Translations under genes and position numbers: made by a program | Notes under the pieces: model-generated | Database searches by the model: none | The model's input: only the letters and a program-made list of their open reading frames with translations | Told to the model about the DNA's origin: nothing | Origin: Arthrobacter sp. NtRootA1 | Lineage (GTDB): Bacteria > Actinomycetota > Actinomycetes > Actinomycetales > Micrococcaceae | Direction: 5' to 3' | Assembly (NCBI RefSeq): GCF_019976975.1 | Contig: NZ_AP024630.1 | Coordinates: 5,084,001-5,148,000 of the forward strand | Length of the DNA stretch: 64,000 nucleotides | Shown: positions 1 through 9,515 of the stretch, piece by piece | Layout of the letters: each line of letters begins with the position of its first letter | Numbering within the stretch: position 1 is the stretch's first letter

Positions 1-1282
1 TCGGACCCAGCAGACGCCTGACCAGTGCAGTTCCTTCCTCAAAACCGGTCAGCCCGAGCCAGGATGGCCCCTGCGCGTAGCGGGCCAGGTCGAGCTTGTT
101 CGCCCGGGCCGATCCGAGCGCCCAAAGGGACTCCTGCAGCGCGCGCTGAATGCCCGCCACACCCGCCGGAGCGCTGATTCCAATCGCGGCATCTGCCCCG
201 GCGCAATGAACCAGGATGTCGTCAGGCACATCAGCGGGGACCACCACGTGCAGCCTGCTATTCCGCTTCAACGACGCCGACGCAACCCCGTGCCGCCACA
301 GTTCGATGTGCACGTTCGCCAGCTTGTCGCCGTCGTTCGTTGTGGTGGAAGCGTTCGCTGACATGGAGGCGAGCAGGAAGTCCTCGGGCGGAACCCCAAA
401 AGTTGACAGCCGGCTCTCCATCTCGGCCGCGCCCAGTCGGCCATCCATAGCCTGCAGCAGGAACTCGCCGGCCAGCCGATGCCGCCCTTCAAGCGACAAA
501 ACGATGCGCGAGAGCTGCAGTCCCAGCACGGTTGCGGCGTGCAGGAGTACGACGGCGTCCGGGTGCGGTTCGCTGTGTGGCAGCACCACAAGCAGCGCAT
601 TGGCGTGCGTCGGGATGTCCATGGTCAGCACGTGCCGGCCCCGGATCCGGTGCCACTGGAAATTCTTGCCAGCCAAGGACACCTGCCCGGAAAGCGGAGC
701 CCATTCATCCGCGAGGAACTCCGGGAGCCGCTGGCCCTCGGGGTGCCAGGGATGGAGGCAGCGGCGGTCCACCACGAACAGTTCAGCGTCCAGTTCGGTG
801 GCAAGCCGTTGGACCAGGCTTTGCCAATGGTCCTCGGAGGCTCCGGCCGTGCGGAGAAGGTCGTAGACCCTGGCTGTCTGGCGCAGGCGCCGGGACTCTT
901 CGAGCAGGGAGGATTCGGCAACCGAGCGGGCAATCGCGATGAAGGGCAGCGGGTACGGGATGTTGATCAGCGGCAGCGGCAGCCGGTCGCAGGCCGCCAG
1001 GAACTCCTGCGTCAGCGGGGGTGCGTGCATCTTTTCGCCGATCGCCAAGGCGCTTGCCCCGCTGTCCATGAGGGCCTCCGCGAGCGCCACTTGCCCCTCG
1101 GCGTCCGCGGGAATCGAGAGTCCATTGGTCATCATGAGCTCGCCGCCGGTGACCCATTCCCACAGCCTGGGCAGATCCGAGGTGTGCGCCCAGGTGATCC
1201 GGTTGTCGCGCCCTGTGTCGCCGGCAAGGAGGGTGAGCCCCAATTGGGGTTCAGCTACGAGCTCGGCGACCGTGATTGCCAT
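1..1282 (-). CDS. PucR-family transcriptional regulator (3' end outside window)
   Basis: Reading the minus strand from ATG at 1282 gives an open frame of about 427 codons with no stop before the window edge, so the C-terminus is missing. The N-terminus (MAITVAELVAEPQLGL, then a stretch ending in GGELMMTNGL and DSGASALAIG) is the PucR N-terminal ligand-sensing domain of purine-catabolism-type regulators. The visible part reaches the region just before the C-terminal helix-turn-helix, which should lie upstream of base 1. Family members activate or repress adjacent catabolic genes in response to a metabolite. It is divergent from the ureohydrolase operon across a roughly 180-bp promoter region, so it is the likely regulator of that operon. 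The effector is unknown. Family assignment is confident; target is inference. Confidence 0.85.
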   Translation of the reverse strand, partial: MAITVAELVAEPQLGLTLLAGDTGRDNRITWAHTSDLPRLWEWVTGGELMMTNGLSIPADAEGQVALAEALMDSGASALAIGEKMHAPPLTQEFLAACDRLPLPLINIPYPLPFIAIARSVAESSLLEESRRLRQTARVYDLLRTAGASEDHWQSLVQRLATELDAELFVVDRRCLHPWHPEGQRLPEFLADEWAPLSGQVSLAGKNFQWHRIRGRHVLTMDIPTHANALLVVLPHSEPHPDAVVLLHAATVLGLQLSRIVLSLEGRHRLAGEFLLQAMDGRLGAAEMESRLSTFGVPPEDFLLASMSANASTTTNDGDKLANVHIELWRHGVASASLKRNSRLHVVVPADVPDDILVHCAGADAAIGISAPAGVAGIQRALQESLWALGSARANKLDLARYAQGPSWLGLTGFEEGTALVRRLLGP

Positions 1283-1328
1283 CGGATGGGGTCCTGACTC
1301 TATGATTCCGGGGGCCGTTTCGGACCGT

Positions 1329-1344
1329 TTAGACATTCGTCTAA
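1329..1344. promoter_or_regulatory. Inverted repeat between divergent genes, candidate operator
   Basis: TTAGAC-ATTC-GTCTAA forms a perfect six-base inverted repeat in the short region between the PucR-type regulator and the ureohydrolase gene. Its position suits an operator for that regulator. No binding data; inference from symmetry and position. Confidence 0.45.
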
Positions 1345-1459
1345 GCGCCTCGGCCATTTGTAGTCAATGTACCGCTATTCGCCGTGACCCGCGTCACCAA
1401 GAATGGAATTACTTACTTCCCGCTCAATGGCGAGCACCCCTCACACCAAGGATCCGGCA

Positions 1460-2464
1460 ATGACAATCCACAAGCCCATCGGCCCTGTCGACGCAACCAA
1501 AGTCCCCCGGTATGCAGGCCTCGGCACCTTCGCCCGCCTCCCCCAAATCGACCGGGTTCCGGACTACGACATTGCGATCGTCGGTGTCCCGTTCGACGGC
1601 GGAACCTCCTTCCGGCCAGGCGCCCGTTTCGGTCCTGCCGCGGTTCGCGAGGCCTCGCGCCTCCTACGCCCTGGCTACCACCCTGAGCTCGACGTCGAAC
1701 CCGTTTACGAAGCCCAGGTTGTGGACGCCGGCGACATCGCTTGCACTCCCTATGACATCACCCGCGCAGTTCGTGAGATCGAGGAGCAGGCGCTGCCCCT
1801 GATCAGTGAGGACAAGCGGCTGATCTCGATCGGTGGCGACCACACCATTGCTTTGCCCATGCTGCGGGCGCTGAACAAGGTCCATGGCCCGGTGGCTTTG
1901 CTGCACTTCGACGCTCACCTGGACACGTGGGACACCTACTTTGACCAGCCCATCACGCACGGAACCATTTTCCGGCGGGCGTTCGAGGAGGGCCTCCTTG
2001 TGGAGGACAAGTCAATGCACGTAGGGATCCGCGGCCCGGTCTATGACCGCAACGACTTCCTCAGGGACCACGAGTTCGGGTTCCAGATCATCCGCTGCTC
2101 GGACCTGGATGTCATCGGCGTCCCGGCCGCAATCCAGCAGGTGAAGGACAGGATCGGCGACACCCCGGTCTACGTGTCCATCGACATCGACGTCCTGGAC
2201 CCCGCGTTCGCACCTGGGACCGGCACCCCGGAGATGGGCGGGCTCCACTCCCGCGAGCTCCTCGCCCTGCTCCGCGGACTAAACGGCATCAACATTGTGG
2301 GTGCCGACGTCGTGGAGGTCGCTCCGGCCTACGACCATGCGGACATCACAACCGTCGCCGCCGCTACTCTCGTCTTCGACCTGCTCGGCCTGATGGTGAA
2401 CCGCAGCAAAGCCACAGACTCTGCTGTCCTTGAACTGGCTTCTACATCCCGGACAATGTCATGA
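1460..2464 (+). CDS. Ureohydrolase (agmatinase/guanidinobutyrase family)
   Basis: 334-aa arginase-superfamily enzyme that hydrolyses a guanidino group to an amine plus urea. The binuclear metal motifs are all present: GGDHTI, then DAHLDTWD, then SIDIDVLDPAFAPGTGTPE. The start at 1460 (MTIHKP) is preferred over in-frame starts at 1403 and 1427 because AAGGA lies seven bases before it. The stop overlaps the start of the permease gene (ATGA), so translation is probably coupled. Neighbours (NCS1 permease, aminobutyraldehyde-type dehydrogenase) fit a route such as agmatine or 4-guanidinobutyrate to putrescine/GABA and succinate, but the exact substrate (agmatine, guanidinobutyrate, guanidinopropionate or other guanidines) cannot be read from the sequence. 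Confidence 0.88.
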   Translation: MTIHKPIGPVDATKVPRYAGLGTFARLPQIDRVPDYDIAIVGVPFDGGTSFRPGARFGPAAVREASRLLRPGYHPELDVEPVYEAQVVDAGDIACTPYDITRAVREIEEQALPLISEDKRLISIGGDHTIALPMLRALNKVHGPVALLHFDAHLDTWDTYFDQPITHGTIFRRAFEEGLLVEDKSMHVGIRGPVYDRNDFLRDHEFGFQIIRCSDLDVIGVPAAIQQVKDRIGDTPVYVSIDIDVLDPAFAPGTGTPEMGGLHSRELLALLRGLNGINIVGADVVEVAPAYDHADITTVAAATLVFDLLGLMVNRSKATDSAVLELASTSRTMS

Positions 2465-3903
2465 AAACGCCCTTGGCCACCCAGGAAGTACCGCGCCTCG
2501 AGGACAAAACCATCCAGCCGATCCCGGTGAACGAGCGCCACGGCAAGGCCCGCGACCTGTTCACCATCTGGTTCGGTTCCAACATCATGATCATGACCAT
2601 CGTGACCGGCGGGCTCGCCACCACGGTGTTCGGCCTCGGTTTCGTGCCTGCGCTGGTAGGCATCATCATCGGCAATCTGGTGGGCGGCATCTTCATGGCG
2701 TTGCACTCGGCCCAAGGTCCCCAGCTTGGCGTAGCCCAGATGATCCAGACCCGCGGCCAGTTCGGTTCCTTCGGCGCCCTGTTGATAGTGGTCATCGTGG
2801 TGGTCATGTACGTCGGCTTCTTCGCCGCGAACCTCGTGTTCGGTGGGGAAGCAATGGCCGCCGTCAGCCCGGGCATCAGCGTGGATGCCGGCATCATCAT
2901 CATCGGCGTGGTCAGCGTTATCGCCACGATTTTCGGATACCGGCTTATCCACGCTTATGCCCGGATCCTCAGTGTTGCAGCGGGCCTGGCATTGTTGCTG
3001 GCCTTCGGCTGGATCCTCGTGGTCCACGGCCTTCCCAGCAGCTTCCTTGAGCAAGGCAACTTCAACTGGGTCGGCTTCATGGGGACCATCTCCGTCTCGG
3101 CCCTGTGGCAACTGGCCTACGCACCCTACGTCTCGGATTACTCCCGCTACATGCCGCAGGGCACGGGATCAGCACCGGCGTTCTGGGCTTCCTACTCGGG
3201 CTGCGTCCTGGGAACGTTGTTCCCCATGATCCTGGGCGCCTTGGTGGGCACGCTCGCCATGGCCATGAGCGCCGACAACGTTGAAATCGTTGGCAGCCTG
3301 GGGGCGTTGCTGCAGCCCTGGACCCTGATCATCGTGGGAATCTTCTGCCTGGGTGTCGCGGCCTCGAACGCCATGAACCTGTACTGCGGCGTCCTGTGCA
3401 CCCTGACCATCGGCCAAACATTCAAGCCGTCCTGGTTGCCACGTGCCAAGACCCGCAGCATCGCGGCAGTCATCCTCTTCGTTCTCGCTGTCTCCATCGC
3501 GTTGTTCGCCCGCGACAACTTCATCCTCTTCTACACCAACTTCCTCTCCTTCCTGATGTACGTCCTGGTCCCTTGGACGGCCATCAACCTGGTGGACTAC
3601 TACCTTCTGCGGCACGGCGACTACCGGGTTGAGGACTTCTTCAAGCGCGACGGCGGCGTGTACGGGCGGTTCAATTGGGTCGCCATCGGCTCCTACCTGG
3701 CAGGCGCCCTCATCCAGGTCCCCTTCTCGGCAACCGCAATCTACACCGGCCCCATGGCCTCCGCGTTGGGCGGCGTAGACATCTCCTGGCTCGTCGGCCT
3801 GGTGGTGGTTGCTCCCCTCTACTACTTCGCAGCCCGCGTGTTCCGGAACAAGGCTCAAGCGGCTTCCCACCGTTCCACTGCACTCACCGCAGACCTCATC
3901 TGA
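2461..3903 (+). CDS. NCS1-family nucleobase/cation symporter
   Basis: 480-aa integral membrane protein with about 12 hydrophobic segments and the cytosine/purine permease layout: an N-terminal charged stretch, a GSNIMIMTIVTGGL segment early in the protein (NCS1 first-helix type) and AYAPYVSDYSRYMP near residue 220, a well-conserved NCS1 signature. These carriers take up nucleobases, allantoin, hydantoins or thiamine-type compounds with Na+ or H+. It overlaps the ureohydrolase by four bases, so it is probably the uptake system for that pathway's substrate. An NCS1 carrier next to a ureohydrolase argues for a nitrogen-rich, possibly guanidine-bearing compound rather than a simple sugar. Confidence 0.88.
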   Translation: MKTPLATQEVPRLEDKTIQPIPVNERHGKARDLFTIWFGSNIMIMTIVTGGLATTVFGLGFVPALVGIIIGNLVGGIFMALHSAQGPQLGVAQMIQTRGQFGSFGALLIVVIVVVMYVGFFAANLVFGGEAMAAVSPGISVDAGIIIIGVVSVIATIFGYRLIHAYARILSVAAGLALLLAFGWILVVHGLPSSFLEQGNFNWVGFMGTISVSALWQLAYAPYVSDYSRYMPQGTGSAPAFWASYSGCVLGTLFPMILGALVGTLAMAMSADNVEIVGSLGALLQPWTLIIVGIFCLGVAASNAMNLYCGVLCTLTIGQTFKPSWLPRAKTRSIAAVILFVLAVSIALFARDNFILFYTNFLSFLMYVLVPWTAINLVDYYLLRHGDYRVEDFFKRDGGVYGRFNWVAIGSYLAGALIQVPFSATAIYTGPMASALGGVDISWLVGLVVVAPLYYFAARVFRNKAQAASHRSTALTADLI

Positions 3904-3915
3904 AAGCGAATCACC

Positions 3916-5424
3916 ATGACCACCACCCAGACCGAACAGTTCACCGTTCGACGCTCCTCCACTGACCACGCTTCCGCCGGCATCCTACCGCTGCCTCCCA
4001 CTGGGCATTTCATCAACGGATCATTCGTTCCCGGTTCCTCCAACCAGGTCATCGATGTTGTGGACCCCTCTACTGAACAAGTCATCGCGTCCGTCCAGGC
4101 CGGCACCGCCGTCGACGTCGACGCCGCCGTTGAGGCCGCCGTCGTCGCCCAAAAGTCCTGGGGAGCCACCACACCCAAGGAACGCGCCGATGTCCTGAAC
4201 CTGATCGCCAACATCATTGAGGAGAACCGGCAAGCGTTCGAGCTCATCGAGTCCGCCAATACGGGCAAGCCGCAAGCAGTGGCCGAGGATGATGTCACCA
4301 GCACCATCGATACCTTCCGTTTCATGGCCGGGGCTTCCCGCACACTGACGTCCATGGCCGGCGGCGACTACGCAACCGACCACACCTCCGTGATCCTTCG
4401 TGAACCCGTGGGCGTCGTCGGCGTCATCACTCCCTGGAACTATCCGCTGCTGATGGCCGCCTGGAAGATCGCACCAATTCTCGCCGCAGGCAACAGCATC
4501 GTCCTCAAGCCCTCCGAGCAGACGCCGTTGTCCACGCTGAAGCTGGCGGAACTGCTCGCCGGACGCATCCCGGACGGGATCCTCAACGTTGTCACTGGCC
4601 AGGGCCGCACTGTGGGACAGCGGATTTCGGAGCACCCATCGATTGCTTTGGTCGCCCTGACGGGCAGCGTCGTCAGTGGCCAGGCCGTTGCGGAAACTGC
4701 AGCAAAATCAGTGAAGCGTGTCCACTTGGAGCTCGGCGGCAAGGCCCCTGTGGTTGTCTTTCCCGACGCCGATCTCCGCGCCGCCGCCGCTGGTGTCCGG
4801 AATGCCGGTTTCTGGAATGCCGGCCAGGACTGTGGCGCCGCCTGCCGTGTCCTGGTCCATGAGTCCGTAGCCGAAGAATTCACCGAGCACCTGGTCCGCG
4901 AAGTCGGGACGCTGGTAGTGGGCGCTCCAGAAGCCGGGGACGACGTCGAAATCGGCCCCATGATTTCCCGGCCACACTTTGAACGCGTCAAGGAAGCCTT
5001 GGCTGAAGCGCGCACTGCCGGCCTGCACATCGCGATTGGTGGTTCGGCATTGGAAGGCCCAGGCTATTTCATCGAGCCAACAGTCATCAGCAACGTCCCC
5101 GCCGGCGCGCACATCGCCACCCATGAGATCTTCGGTCCCGTGGTCACCGTGGAGACCTTCAGCACTACCGAAGAAGCAGTCACGCGGGCCAACGAGAGCC
5201 CGTACGGCCTGTCGGCCTCGGTATGGACCAAGGACTCCAGCCTCTCCTTGCGGATTCCCAAGCAGTTGGACTTCGGCACCGTCTGGGTCAATGCGCACCT
5301 GGTCCTTGCGTGTGAGGTACCGTGGGGCGGATTCAAGGGCTCAGGCTATGGCCGGGACCTCTCGCTCTACGCCCTGGATGATTACTCACGCACCAAGCAC
5401 GTCATGATCAACCACGGCGCGTAG
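3916..5424 (+). CDS. Aldehyde dehydrogenase, gamma-aminobutyraldehyde/betaine-aldehyde type
   Basis: 502-aa NAD(P)-dependent aldehyde dehydrogenase. The catalytic glutamate is in LELGGKAP (Glu272) and the nucleophilic cysteine in NAGQDCGAAC (Cys306). The NAGQDC..AC version of the cysteine motif is typical of aminobutyraldehyde dehydrogenases such as PatD/YdcW. The N-terminal 25 residues are an extension without family features. It lies 12 bp after the permease. With a ureohydrolase in the same operon, oxidation of 4-aminobutanal or 4-guanidinobutanal to the acid is the most economical role, although no amine oxidase or transaminase that would produce the aldehyde is seen in the operon unless a neighbour does this. 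Confidence 0.85.
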   Translation: MTTTQTEQFTVRRSSTDHASAGILPLPPTGHFINGSFVPGSSNQVIDVVDPSTEQVIASVQAGTAVDVDAAVEAAVVAQKSWGATTPKERADVLNLIANIIEENRQAFELIESANTGKPQAVAEDDVTSTIDTFRFMAGASRTLTSMAGGDYATDHTSVILREPVGVVGVITPWNYPLLMAAWKIAPILAAGNSIVLKPSEQTPLSTLKLAELLAGRIPDGILNVVTGQGRTVGQRISEHPSIALVALTGSVVSGQAVAETAAKSVKRVHLELGGKAPVVVFPDADLRAAAAGVRNAGFWNAGQDCGAACRVLVHESVAEEFTEHLVREVGTLVVGAPEAGDDVEIGPMISRPHFERVKEALAEARTAGLHIAIGGSALEGPGYFIEPTVISNVPAGAHIATHEIFGPVVTVETFSTTEEAVTRANESPYGLSASVWTKDSSLSLRIPKQLDFGTVWVNAHLVLACEVPWGGFKGSGYGRDLSLYALDDYSRTKHVMINHGA

Positions 5425-5452
5425 GCCTTCAAACAAGCAACGGAGCTTAGCA

Positions 5453-6730
5453 ATGACCACCAAAGACCTTCCCCGCGCCGCAACTCCCACGGCACCCTTT
5501 GGAACAGACATCACCTGGACCAACTGGGGCGGGAACCAGAGCGCGACACCGGCCTTCACCGTCCGGCCAAGGAACGAACAAGAAGCGCTCGACGCCGTCC
5601 GTTTCGCAATCCGCGAAGGCCTGCCTGTGCGGGCGGTCGGCTCGGGGCACTCGTCCTCCCCGCTGGTGCAAACCGGTGGAGTCCTGATGGACATGTCCGG
5701 ACTCTCGGCGATCACGGGTACCGACAAAGCCGGGCGTCGCGCACGGGCCCTTGCGGGCACCACCATCAACGCCTTCGGAGATCCGCTGTGGGAGCAGGGC
5801 CTGGCCCTGGGCAACCAGGGCGATATCGACAAGCAGCAGATTGCCGGCGCATTGGCCACCAGCACCCACGGGTCCGGGAAGCACCTGGGCAGCTTCTCGT
5901 CCAATCTCCGCTGGGTGAAGCTCATCAACGGCTATGGCGACATCGTGGAAATCGGTGAAGGGCAGCTCCGCGAACTCAGGGCCGCCCAGGTGGCTTTGGG
6001 TACGCTGGGTGTTTTCCTGGAGGTGGAGTTGGCTGTTGAGGACAGCTACTACCTGCAGGAACAGATCACCTACCCCACGTGGGAGGAAACCACAGCTACG
6101 TGGCAGGCCGATTTGGACAACAACCGGCACTACTCGTTCCTTTGGTGCCCTGAGAACGATTCCTGCGAGTTGCTGGACCTTCCTGGCGCACCCGGCCTGA
6201 GCATGGCCAACCGAAGCTACACCAAGCGGTACAACGTTGCTTCCATCCAGGACGAACGCGAGATTTCCACCGTGGAAGGCGCCCGACTTGACCGCTCGTA
6301 CAGGATCTACCCCGGCGGCTTCACTACCCAGTTCCACGAACTTGAGTACTTCGTCCGCAGCGAGGACGGCTTTGCCGCCGTCGAGGCCATCCAGGACCTG
6401 ATCCGCAGCAAATATCCCGAGCAGAAGTATCCGGTTGAAGTCCGCTGGGTGAAGTCCGACGACGCGTACATGTCCCAGTTCCAAGGGCGGGACAGCACTG
6501 TCATTACCCTGACCACCGAGCCTGGGACCGACTACTGGCAGTTCTTCCGGGACGCCGACGCCGTACTGCAGGAATTCGAGCCGCGGGCCCACTGGGGAAA
6601 GATCCACTTCATGACACGGAGCCGCCTTGAGCGTCTCTACCCCGAGCTTGACACCTTCATCCAAGTCCGCCGCGAATTCGATCCCCGCGGAATCTTCCTG
6701 AACGACCACACCCGGGCCCTCGTAGGCTAG
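5453..6730 (+). CDS. FAD-binding oxidase with D-arabinono-lactone-oxidase C-domain
   Basis: 425-aa VAO/PCMH-fold flavoprotein. The N-terminal FAD domain contains GSGHSSSPL, whose His66 is the usual site of covalent 8-alpha-N1-histidyl flavin attachment. The C-terminal domain has AHWGKIHFM near residue 380, the conserved HWGK active-site motif of alditol, xylitol and aldonolactone oxidases, and ends in DPRGIFLNDH. Such enzymes oxidise sugar alcohols or aldonolactones. It starts 28 bp after the dehydrogenase and is followed by a strong hairpin, so it may end the first transcriptional block. The substrate is not evident; an amine-alcohol or polyol is possible. Confidence 0.82.
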   Translation: MTTKDLPRAATPTAPFGTDITWTNWGGNQSATPAFTVRPRNEQEALDAVRFAIREGLPVRAVGSGHSSSPLVQTGGVLMDMSGLSAITGTDKAGRRARALAGTTINAFGDPLWEQGLALGNQGDIDKQQIAGALATSTHGSGKHLGSFSSNLRWVKLINGYGDIVEIGEGQLRELRAAQVALGTLGVFLEVELAVEDSYYLQEQITYPTWEETTATWQADLDNNRHYSFLWCPENDSCELLDLPGAPGLSMANRSYTKRYNVASIQDEREISTVEGARLDRSYRIYPGGFTTQFHELEYFVRSEDGFAAVEAIQDLIRSKYPEQKYPVEVRWVKSDDAYMSQFQGRDSTVITLTTEPGTDYWQFFRDADAVLQEFEPRAHWGKIHFMTRSRLERLYPELDTFIQVRREFDPRGIFLNDHTRALVG

Positions 6731-6747
6731 CCGGCCATCCCGGCGAA

Positions 6748-6772
6748 TGCCCCGGAGCCACGCTCCGGGGCA
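6748..6772 (+). terminator. Strong intergenic hairpin, probable terminator or attenuator
   Basis: A perfect 11-bp stem (TGCCCCGGAGC / GCTCCGGGGCA) with a three-base CAC loop sits 18 bp after the FAD oxidase stop. No clear T-run follows, so partial termination or mRNA end protection within a longer operon is also possible. Confidence 0.6.
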
Positions 6773-6808
6773 CTTCAACCACCCATTTTTGATGAGGGAA
6801 GAGAACAA

Positions 6809-7567
6809 ATGAGCCACTTTCAGGACAGCGCCTACGTTGTCACAGGAGCCAGCTCGGGCATCGGCCTCGCCACTGCCAGGGCGCTCCTGGCACAAGGGGC
6901 AAGAGTTGCAGCGGTCGCGCTTCCGGACGGTTTGCTTCTGGAGGCCAAACACCAGCTTGCGGGCGATGTGCTGCTCCTCGACGCGGACGTCTCGGACTCT
7001 GCACAGGTGGATGCCGCCTTCACACGCGCGGAAGCTGAACTCGGACCACTGAGCGGAGCATTCAACGCCGCGGGAATCTCCCGGGTAGCTCCCATCACCC
7101 AAACATCCGACGAGCTGTGGCAGAGATTGATCCAAGTGAACTTGTCCGGCACGTTCCATTTCGCCAGGGCAGCGGCGCGGTGCCTCACATCCAACGGCGG
7201 CGGGTCTCTCGTCTGTACGGCCAGCGAGCTCTCGCTCGTCGGCCAGGCAGGCTACTCCGCCTACGCCGCCACCAAGGGCGGAGTGCTATCGATGATGCGG
7301 GCCTTGGCTGCCGAGTTGGCACCTGCCGGCGTCCGGGTCAACGCGTTGTCGCCAGGTACCACTGACACTCCCATGCTGGCGGCCGAGTTCGCGAACGAAG
7401 ACGAACGCGCCAGGGACGAAGCTTCAGTCCCACTGGGCCGGTTCGCCCAGGCTGAGGAGATTGCGTCCGCGGCCCTGTGGTTGCTGGGCCCTGAATCCTC
7501 ATATGTCACTGGCACAAACCTTGTGGTGGACGGTGGTCGGACCACCACGTTCCCGCTTGGCCACTGA
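6809..7567 (+). CDS. Short-chain dehydrogenase/reductase (SDR)
   Basis: 252-aa classical SDR. The cofactor motif TGASSGIG is at residues 12-19, NAAG near 85, and the catalytic Tyr152-x3-Lys156 in YAATK. The C-terminal VTGTNLVVDGG is typical of the family. It reduces or oxidises a hydroxyl/ketone group with NAD(P). It opens the second half of the left cluster, 78 bp after the FAD oxidase with a hairpin in between. Substrate not identifiable. Confidence 0.85.
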   Translation: MSHFQDSAYVVTGASSGIGLATARALLAQGARVAAVALPDGLLLEAKHQLAGDVLLLDADVSDSAQVDAAFTRAEAELGPLSGAFNAAGISRVAPITQTSDELWQRLIQVNLSGTFHFARAAARCLTSNGGGSLVCTASELSLVGQAGYSAYAATKGGVLSMMRALAAELAPAGVRVNALSPGTTDTPMLAAEFANEDERARDEASVPLGRFAQAEEIASAALWLLGPESSYVTGTNLVVDGGRTTTFPLGH

Positions 7568-7602
7568 ATCAAACACCCAACACCCCCCGAAAGGCACACC
7601 AC

Positions 7603-8526
7603 ATGAGCTCTGTCCTGGTCACAGGCGGTGCCGGATTCACCGGACGCCACATCATTAACGAACTGGCCGACGCCGGGCACACAACGATCAGCTTCAATCG
7701 GGATTTCCTTGACGCTCCCCGCCCCGATGTCGTTCCCGTTCAAGGCGAGCTGTTTGATATCCCGCGCCTCTTGCAGATCTTCAAGGAACACGACGTGGAC
7801 ACCATCGTCCATACCGCGGCAATATCCCATCCGACTTACTCCCTGAGCTTCCCCCTGGCAACGTTTGCTGCCAACGTCGAAGGAACAGTGGCTGTCTTCG
7901 AGGCAGCACGAATCCACGGCATCAAACGGATCATCAACTTCTCCTCCGAATGCGTCTATGGAAAGACCTCAGCACCCGTAGTTCACGAATCGGAGCCGGT
8001 AAATCCGACCACGCCTTATGCGGTCACGAAGGTGACCGGGGAATGGCTCGGCCAGATCTACAGCGACAGGTATGGTATCGACGTCATCTCCCTTCGCATC
8101 AGCCAGGTCTACGGGCCCGGGAACCGCATGGATGAAGTCATGCGGGACATCATGCGCGGCGTAGTCCGGGACGGTTCCTTCTCACAGGACCACGGTGCCG
8201 ACCATCGCTACAACCTGGTCTACGTCCGCGACGTCGCCCGTGCCATTCTGGCGGCAGTCCAGGCGCCGCACTCAGCCTCGGCAAGACCGCTGGCCTATAA
8301 CATCTCCGGCAGCGAGTACTGGACCCTCAGCGACGTCGTCAAAGAAGTCCGAATCGCCTTCCCGGACGTCAGTGTGGAGATCGGGCCCGGCGCGGATCCC
8401 ACCCTGGACCTGCAAGGCCACTTCAGCCTCGCTTCCGCCGCCGCGGAACTCGGGTACGAACCGGCTTGGCCGCTACAGCGGGCGATCGTCGACTACGCCG
8501 ACTGGCTCTCCACCCACGACTTCTAA
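7603..8526 (+). CDS. NAD-dependent epimerase/dehydratase family protein
   Basis: 307-aa extended SDR. GGAGFTG at residues 8-14 is the NAD-binding turn, and Tyr139-x3-Lys143 (YAVTK) follows SSECVYG, which supplies the catalytic serine region. YNLVYVRDVARAI is the usual C-terminal substrate-domain signature. Members act on nucleotide sugars or on free sugar acids (uronate dehydrogenases). It lies 35 bp after the SDR and is probably cotranscribed. In a catabolic operon, a sugar- or lactone-modifying role is as likely as nucleotide-sugar chemistry. Confidence 0.83.
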   Translation: MSSVLVTGGAGFTGRHIINELADAGHTTISFNRDFLDAPRPDVVPVQGELFDIPRLLQIFKEHDVDTIVHTAAISHPTYSLSFPLATFAANVEGTVAVFEAARIHGIKRIINFSSECVYGKTSAPVVHESEPVNPTTPYAVTKVTGEWLGQIYSDRYGIDVISLRISQVYGPGNRMDEVMRDIMRGVVRDGSFSQDHGADHRYNLVYVRDVARAILAAVQAPHSASARPLAYNISGSEYWTLSDVVKEVRIAFPDVSVEIGPGADPTLDLQGHFSLASAAAELGYEPAWPLQRAIVDYADWLSTHDF

Positions 8527-8585
8527 CAAGCACACGCCACCCCCTTTCGATGACCAGAGGTCATCCCACACCTATAGGAGCGGAC

Positions 8586-9464
8586 ATGACATTCGACACC
8601 AGCGGCTGGAGACAGGGGGCGGCGTGTGTTGCTGCGTTGACGTTCGACGTCGATGCGGAGTCCCCCATCCTGGCCGCCGGCCGCCGCCACGCGGACAACG
8701 CAATGGCGATGACCCATCAAGCGTTCGGACCAAAGGTGGGTGTTCCCCGGATTCTGCAAATGCTAAAAGAGGTGCAGCAGCCGGCCACATTCTTCATTCC
8801 CGGCGTAACCGCAGAACGATACCCCCGCATGGTTGAACAGGTGCTGGAAGCAGGCCATGAGATAGCGCACCACTCCCACACCCACCGAACTGCGGTGAGC
8901 ATGAGTTTCGATGACGAACGCAGGGACTTCGACCAAGCACTTTCCGCATTGGGACGCTTCGGCATTTCGCCCAAGGGGCATCGAGCCGCGATGTGGGAGC
9001 CTTCATGGCAGACTCCATCACTGGTAGCCGAGTACGGGCTGAAATACGATTCCAGCCTCATGGACTCGGACGTCCCGTATCTCATTGAGACCCCCGCAGG
9101 GACGGTTGCGGAGCTCCCCCCGCACTGGAGCCTGGACGATTGGGAACAATACGCCTTCCTTCCGGAGCCCAAGATCGGTGAAATCATCCAATCGCCGCTG
9201 CTTGTAGCCGACATGTGGATTCACGAAATCGACGCAATGCGACGTCACGGTGCTCTTTTCATGCTCACCTGCCACCCGTTCCTCACTGGAAGGGCAGGAC
9301 GCCTGGAGGCACTGCGGAAAGTCATAGAAACAGCCATGGAACGAGGCGATGTCCGCTTCTCCACCTGCGAAGCCCTCGCCGAAGCGGCACTCCGGGACCG
9401 TGCATTGGTTCCCGAGCCCCTCAATCCCGTTACAGCGTCCGCGGAGCTGTATCCGGACTACTAG
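8586..9464 (+). CDS. NodB-fold polysaccharide-deacetylase-like hydrolase
   Basis: 292-aa protein. The start at 8586 follows AGGAG at 8576-8580. ALTFDVDAESP carries the first metal Asp, and HEIAHHSHTHR (around residues 91-101) carries the His-x3-His pair; GHRAAMWEPSW is the substrate-groove motif seen in the PuuE/HpPgdA branch. This branch includes allantoinase-like and cyclic-imide hydrolases as well as true deacetylases, and the protein has no signal peptide, which argues for a cytosolic amide or cyclic-imide hydrolase rather than a cell-wall enzyme. It sits between an epimerase and an amino-acid permease. Confident about fold, not substrate. Confidence 0.8.
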   Translation: MTFDTSGWRQGAACVAALTFDVDAESPILAAGRRHADNAMAMTHQAFGPKVGVPRILQMLKEVQQPATFFIPGVTAERYPRMVEQVLEAGHEIAHHSHTHRTAVSMSFDDERRDFDQALSALGRFGISPKGHRAAMWEPSWQTPSLVAEYGLKYDSSLMDSDVPYLIETPAGTVAELPPHWSLDDWEQYAFLPEPKIGEIIQSPLLVADMWIHEIDAMRRHGALFMLTCHPFLTGRAGRLEALRKVIETAMERGDVRFSTCEALAEAALRDRALVPEPLNPVTASAELYPDY

Positions 9465-9515
9465 ATCCAAGTTTCTTCCCCAACAGAGTGACCCAGCGAA
9501 AGAAGGTTCAGAGCA

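Noticed and set aside
479-1297. 272-codon plus-strand frame at the left edge
   Set aside because: Antisense to the PucR-type regulator, whose frame is open to the window edge and has the expected domain.
5447-7159. 570-codon minus-strand frame
   Set aside because: Antisense to the FAD oxidase and SDR genes; spans two real genes and a hairpin, and shows no family pattern.
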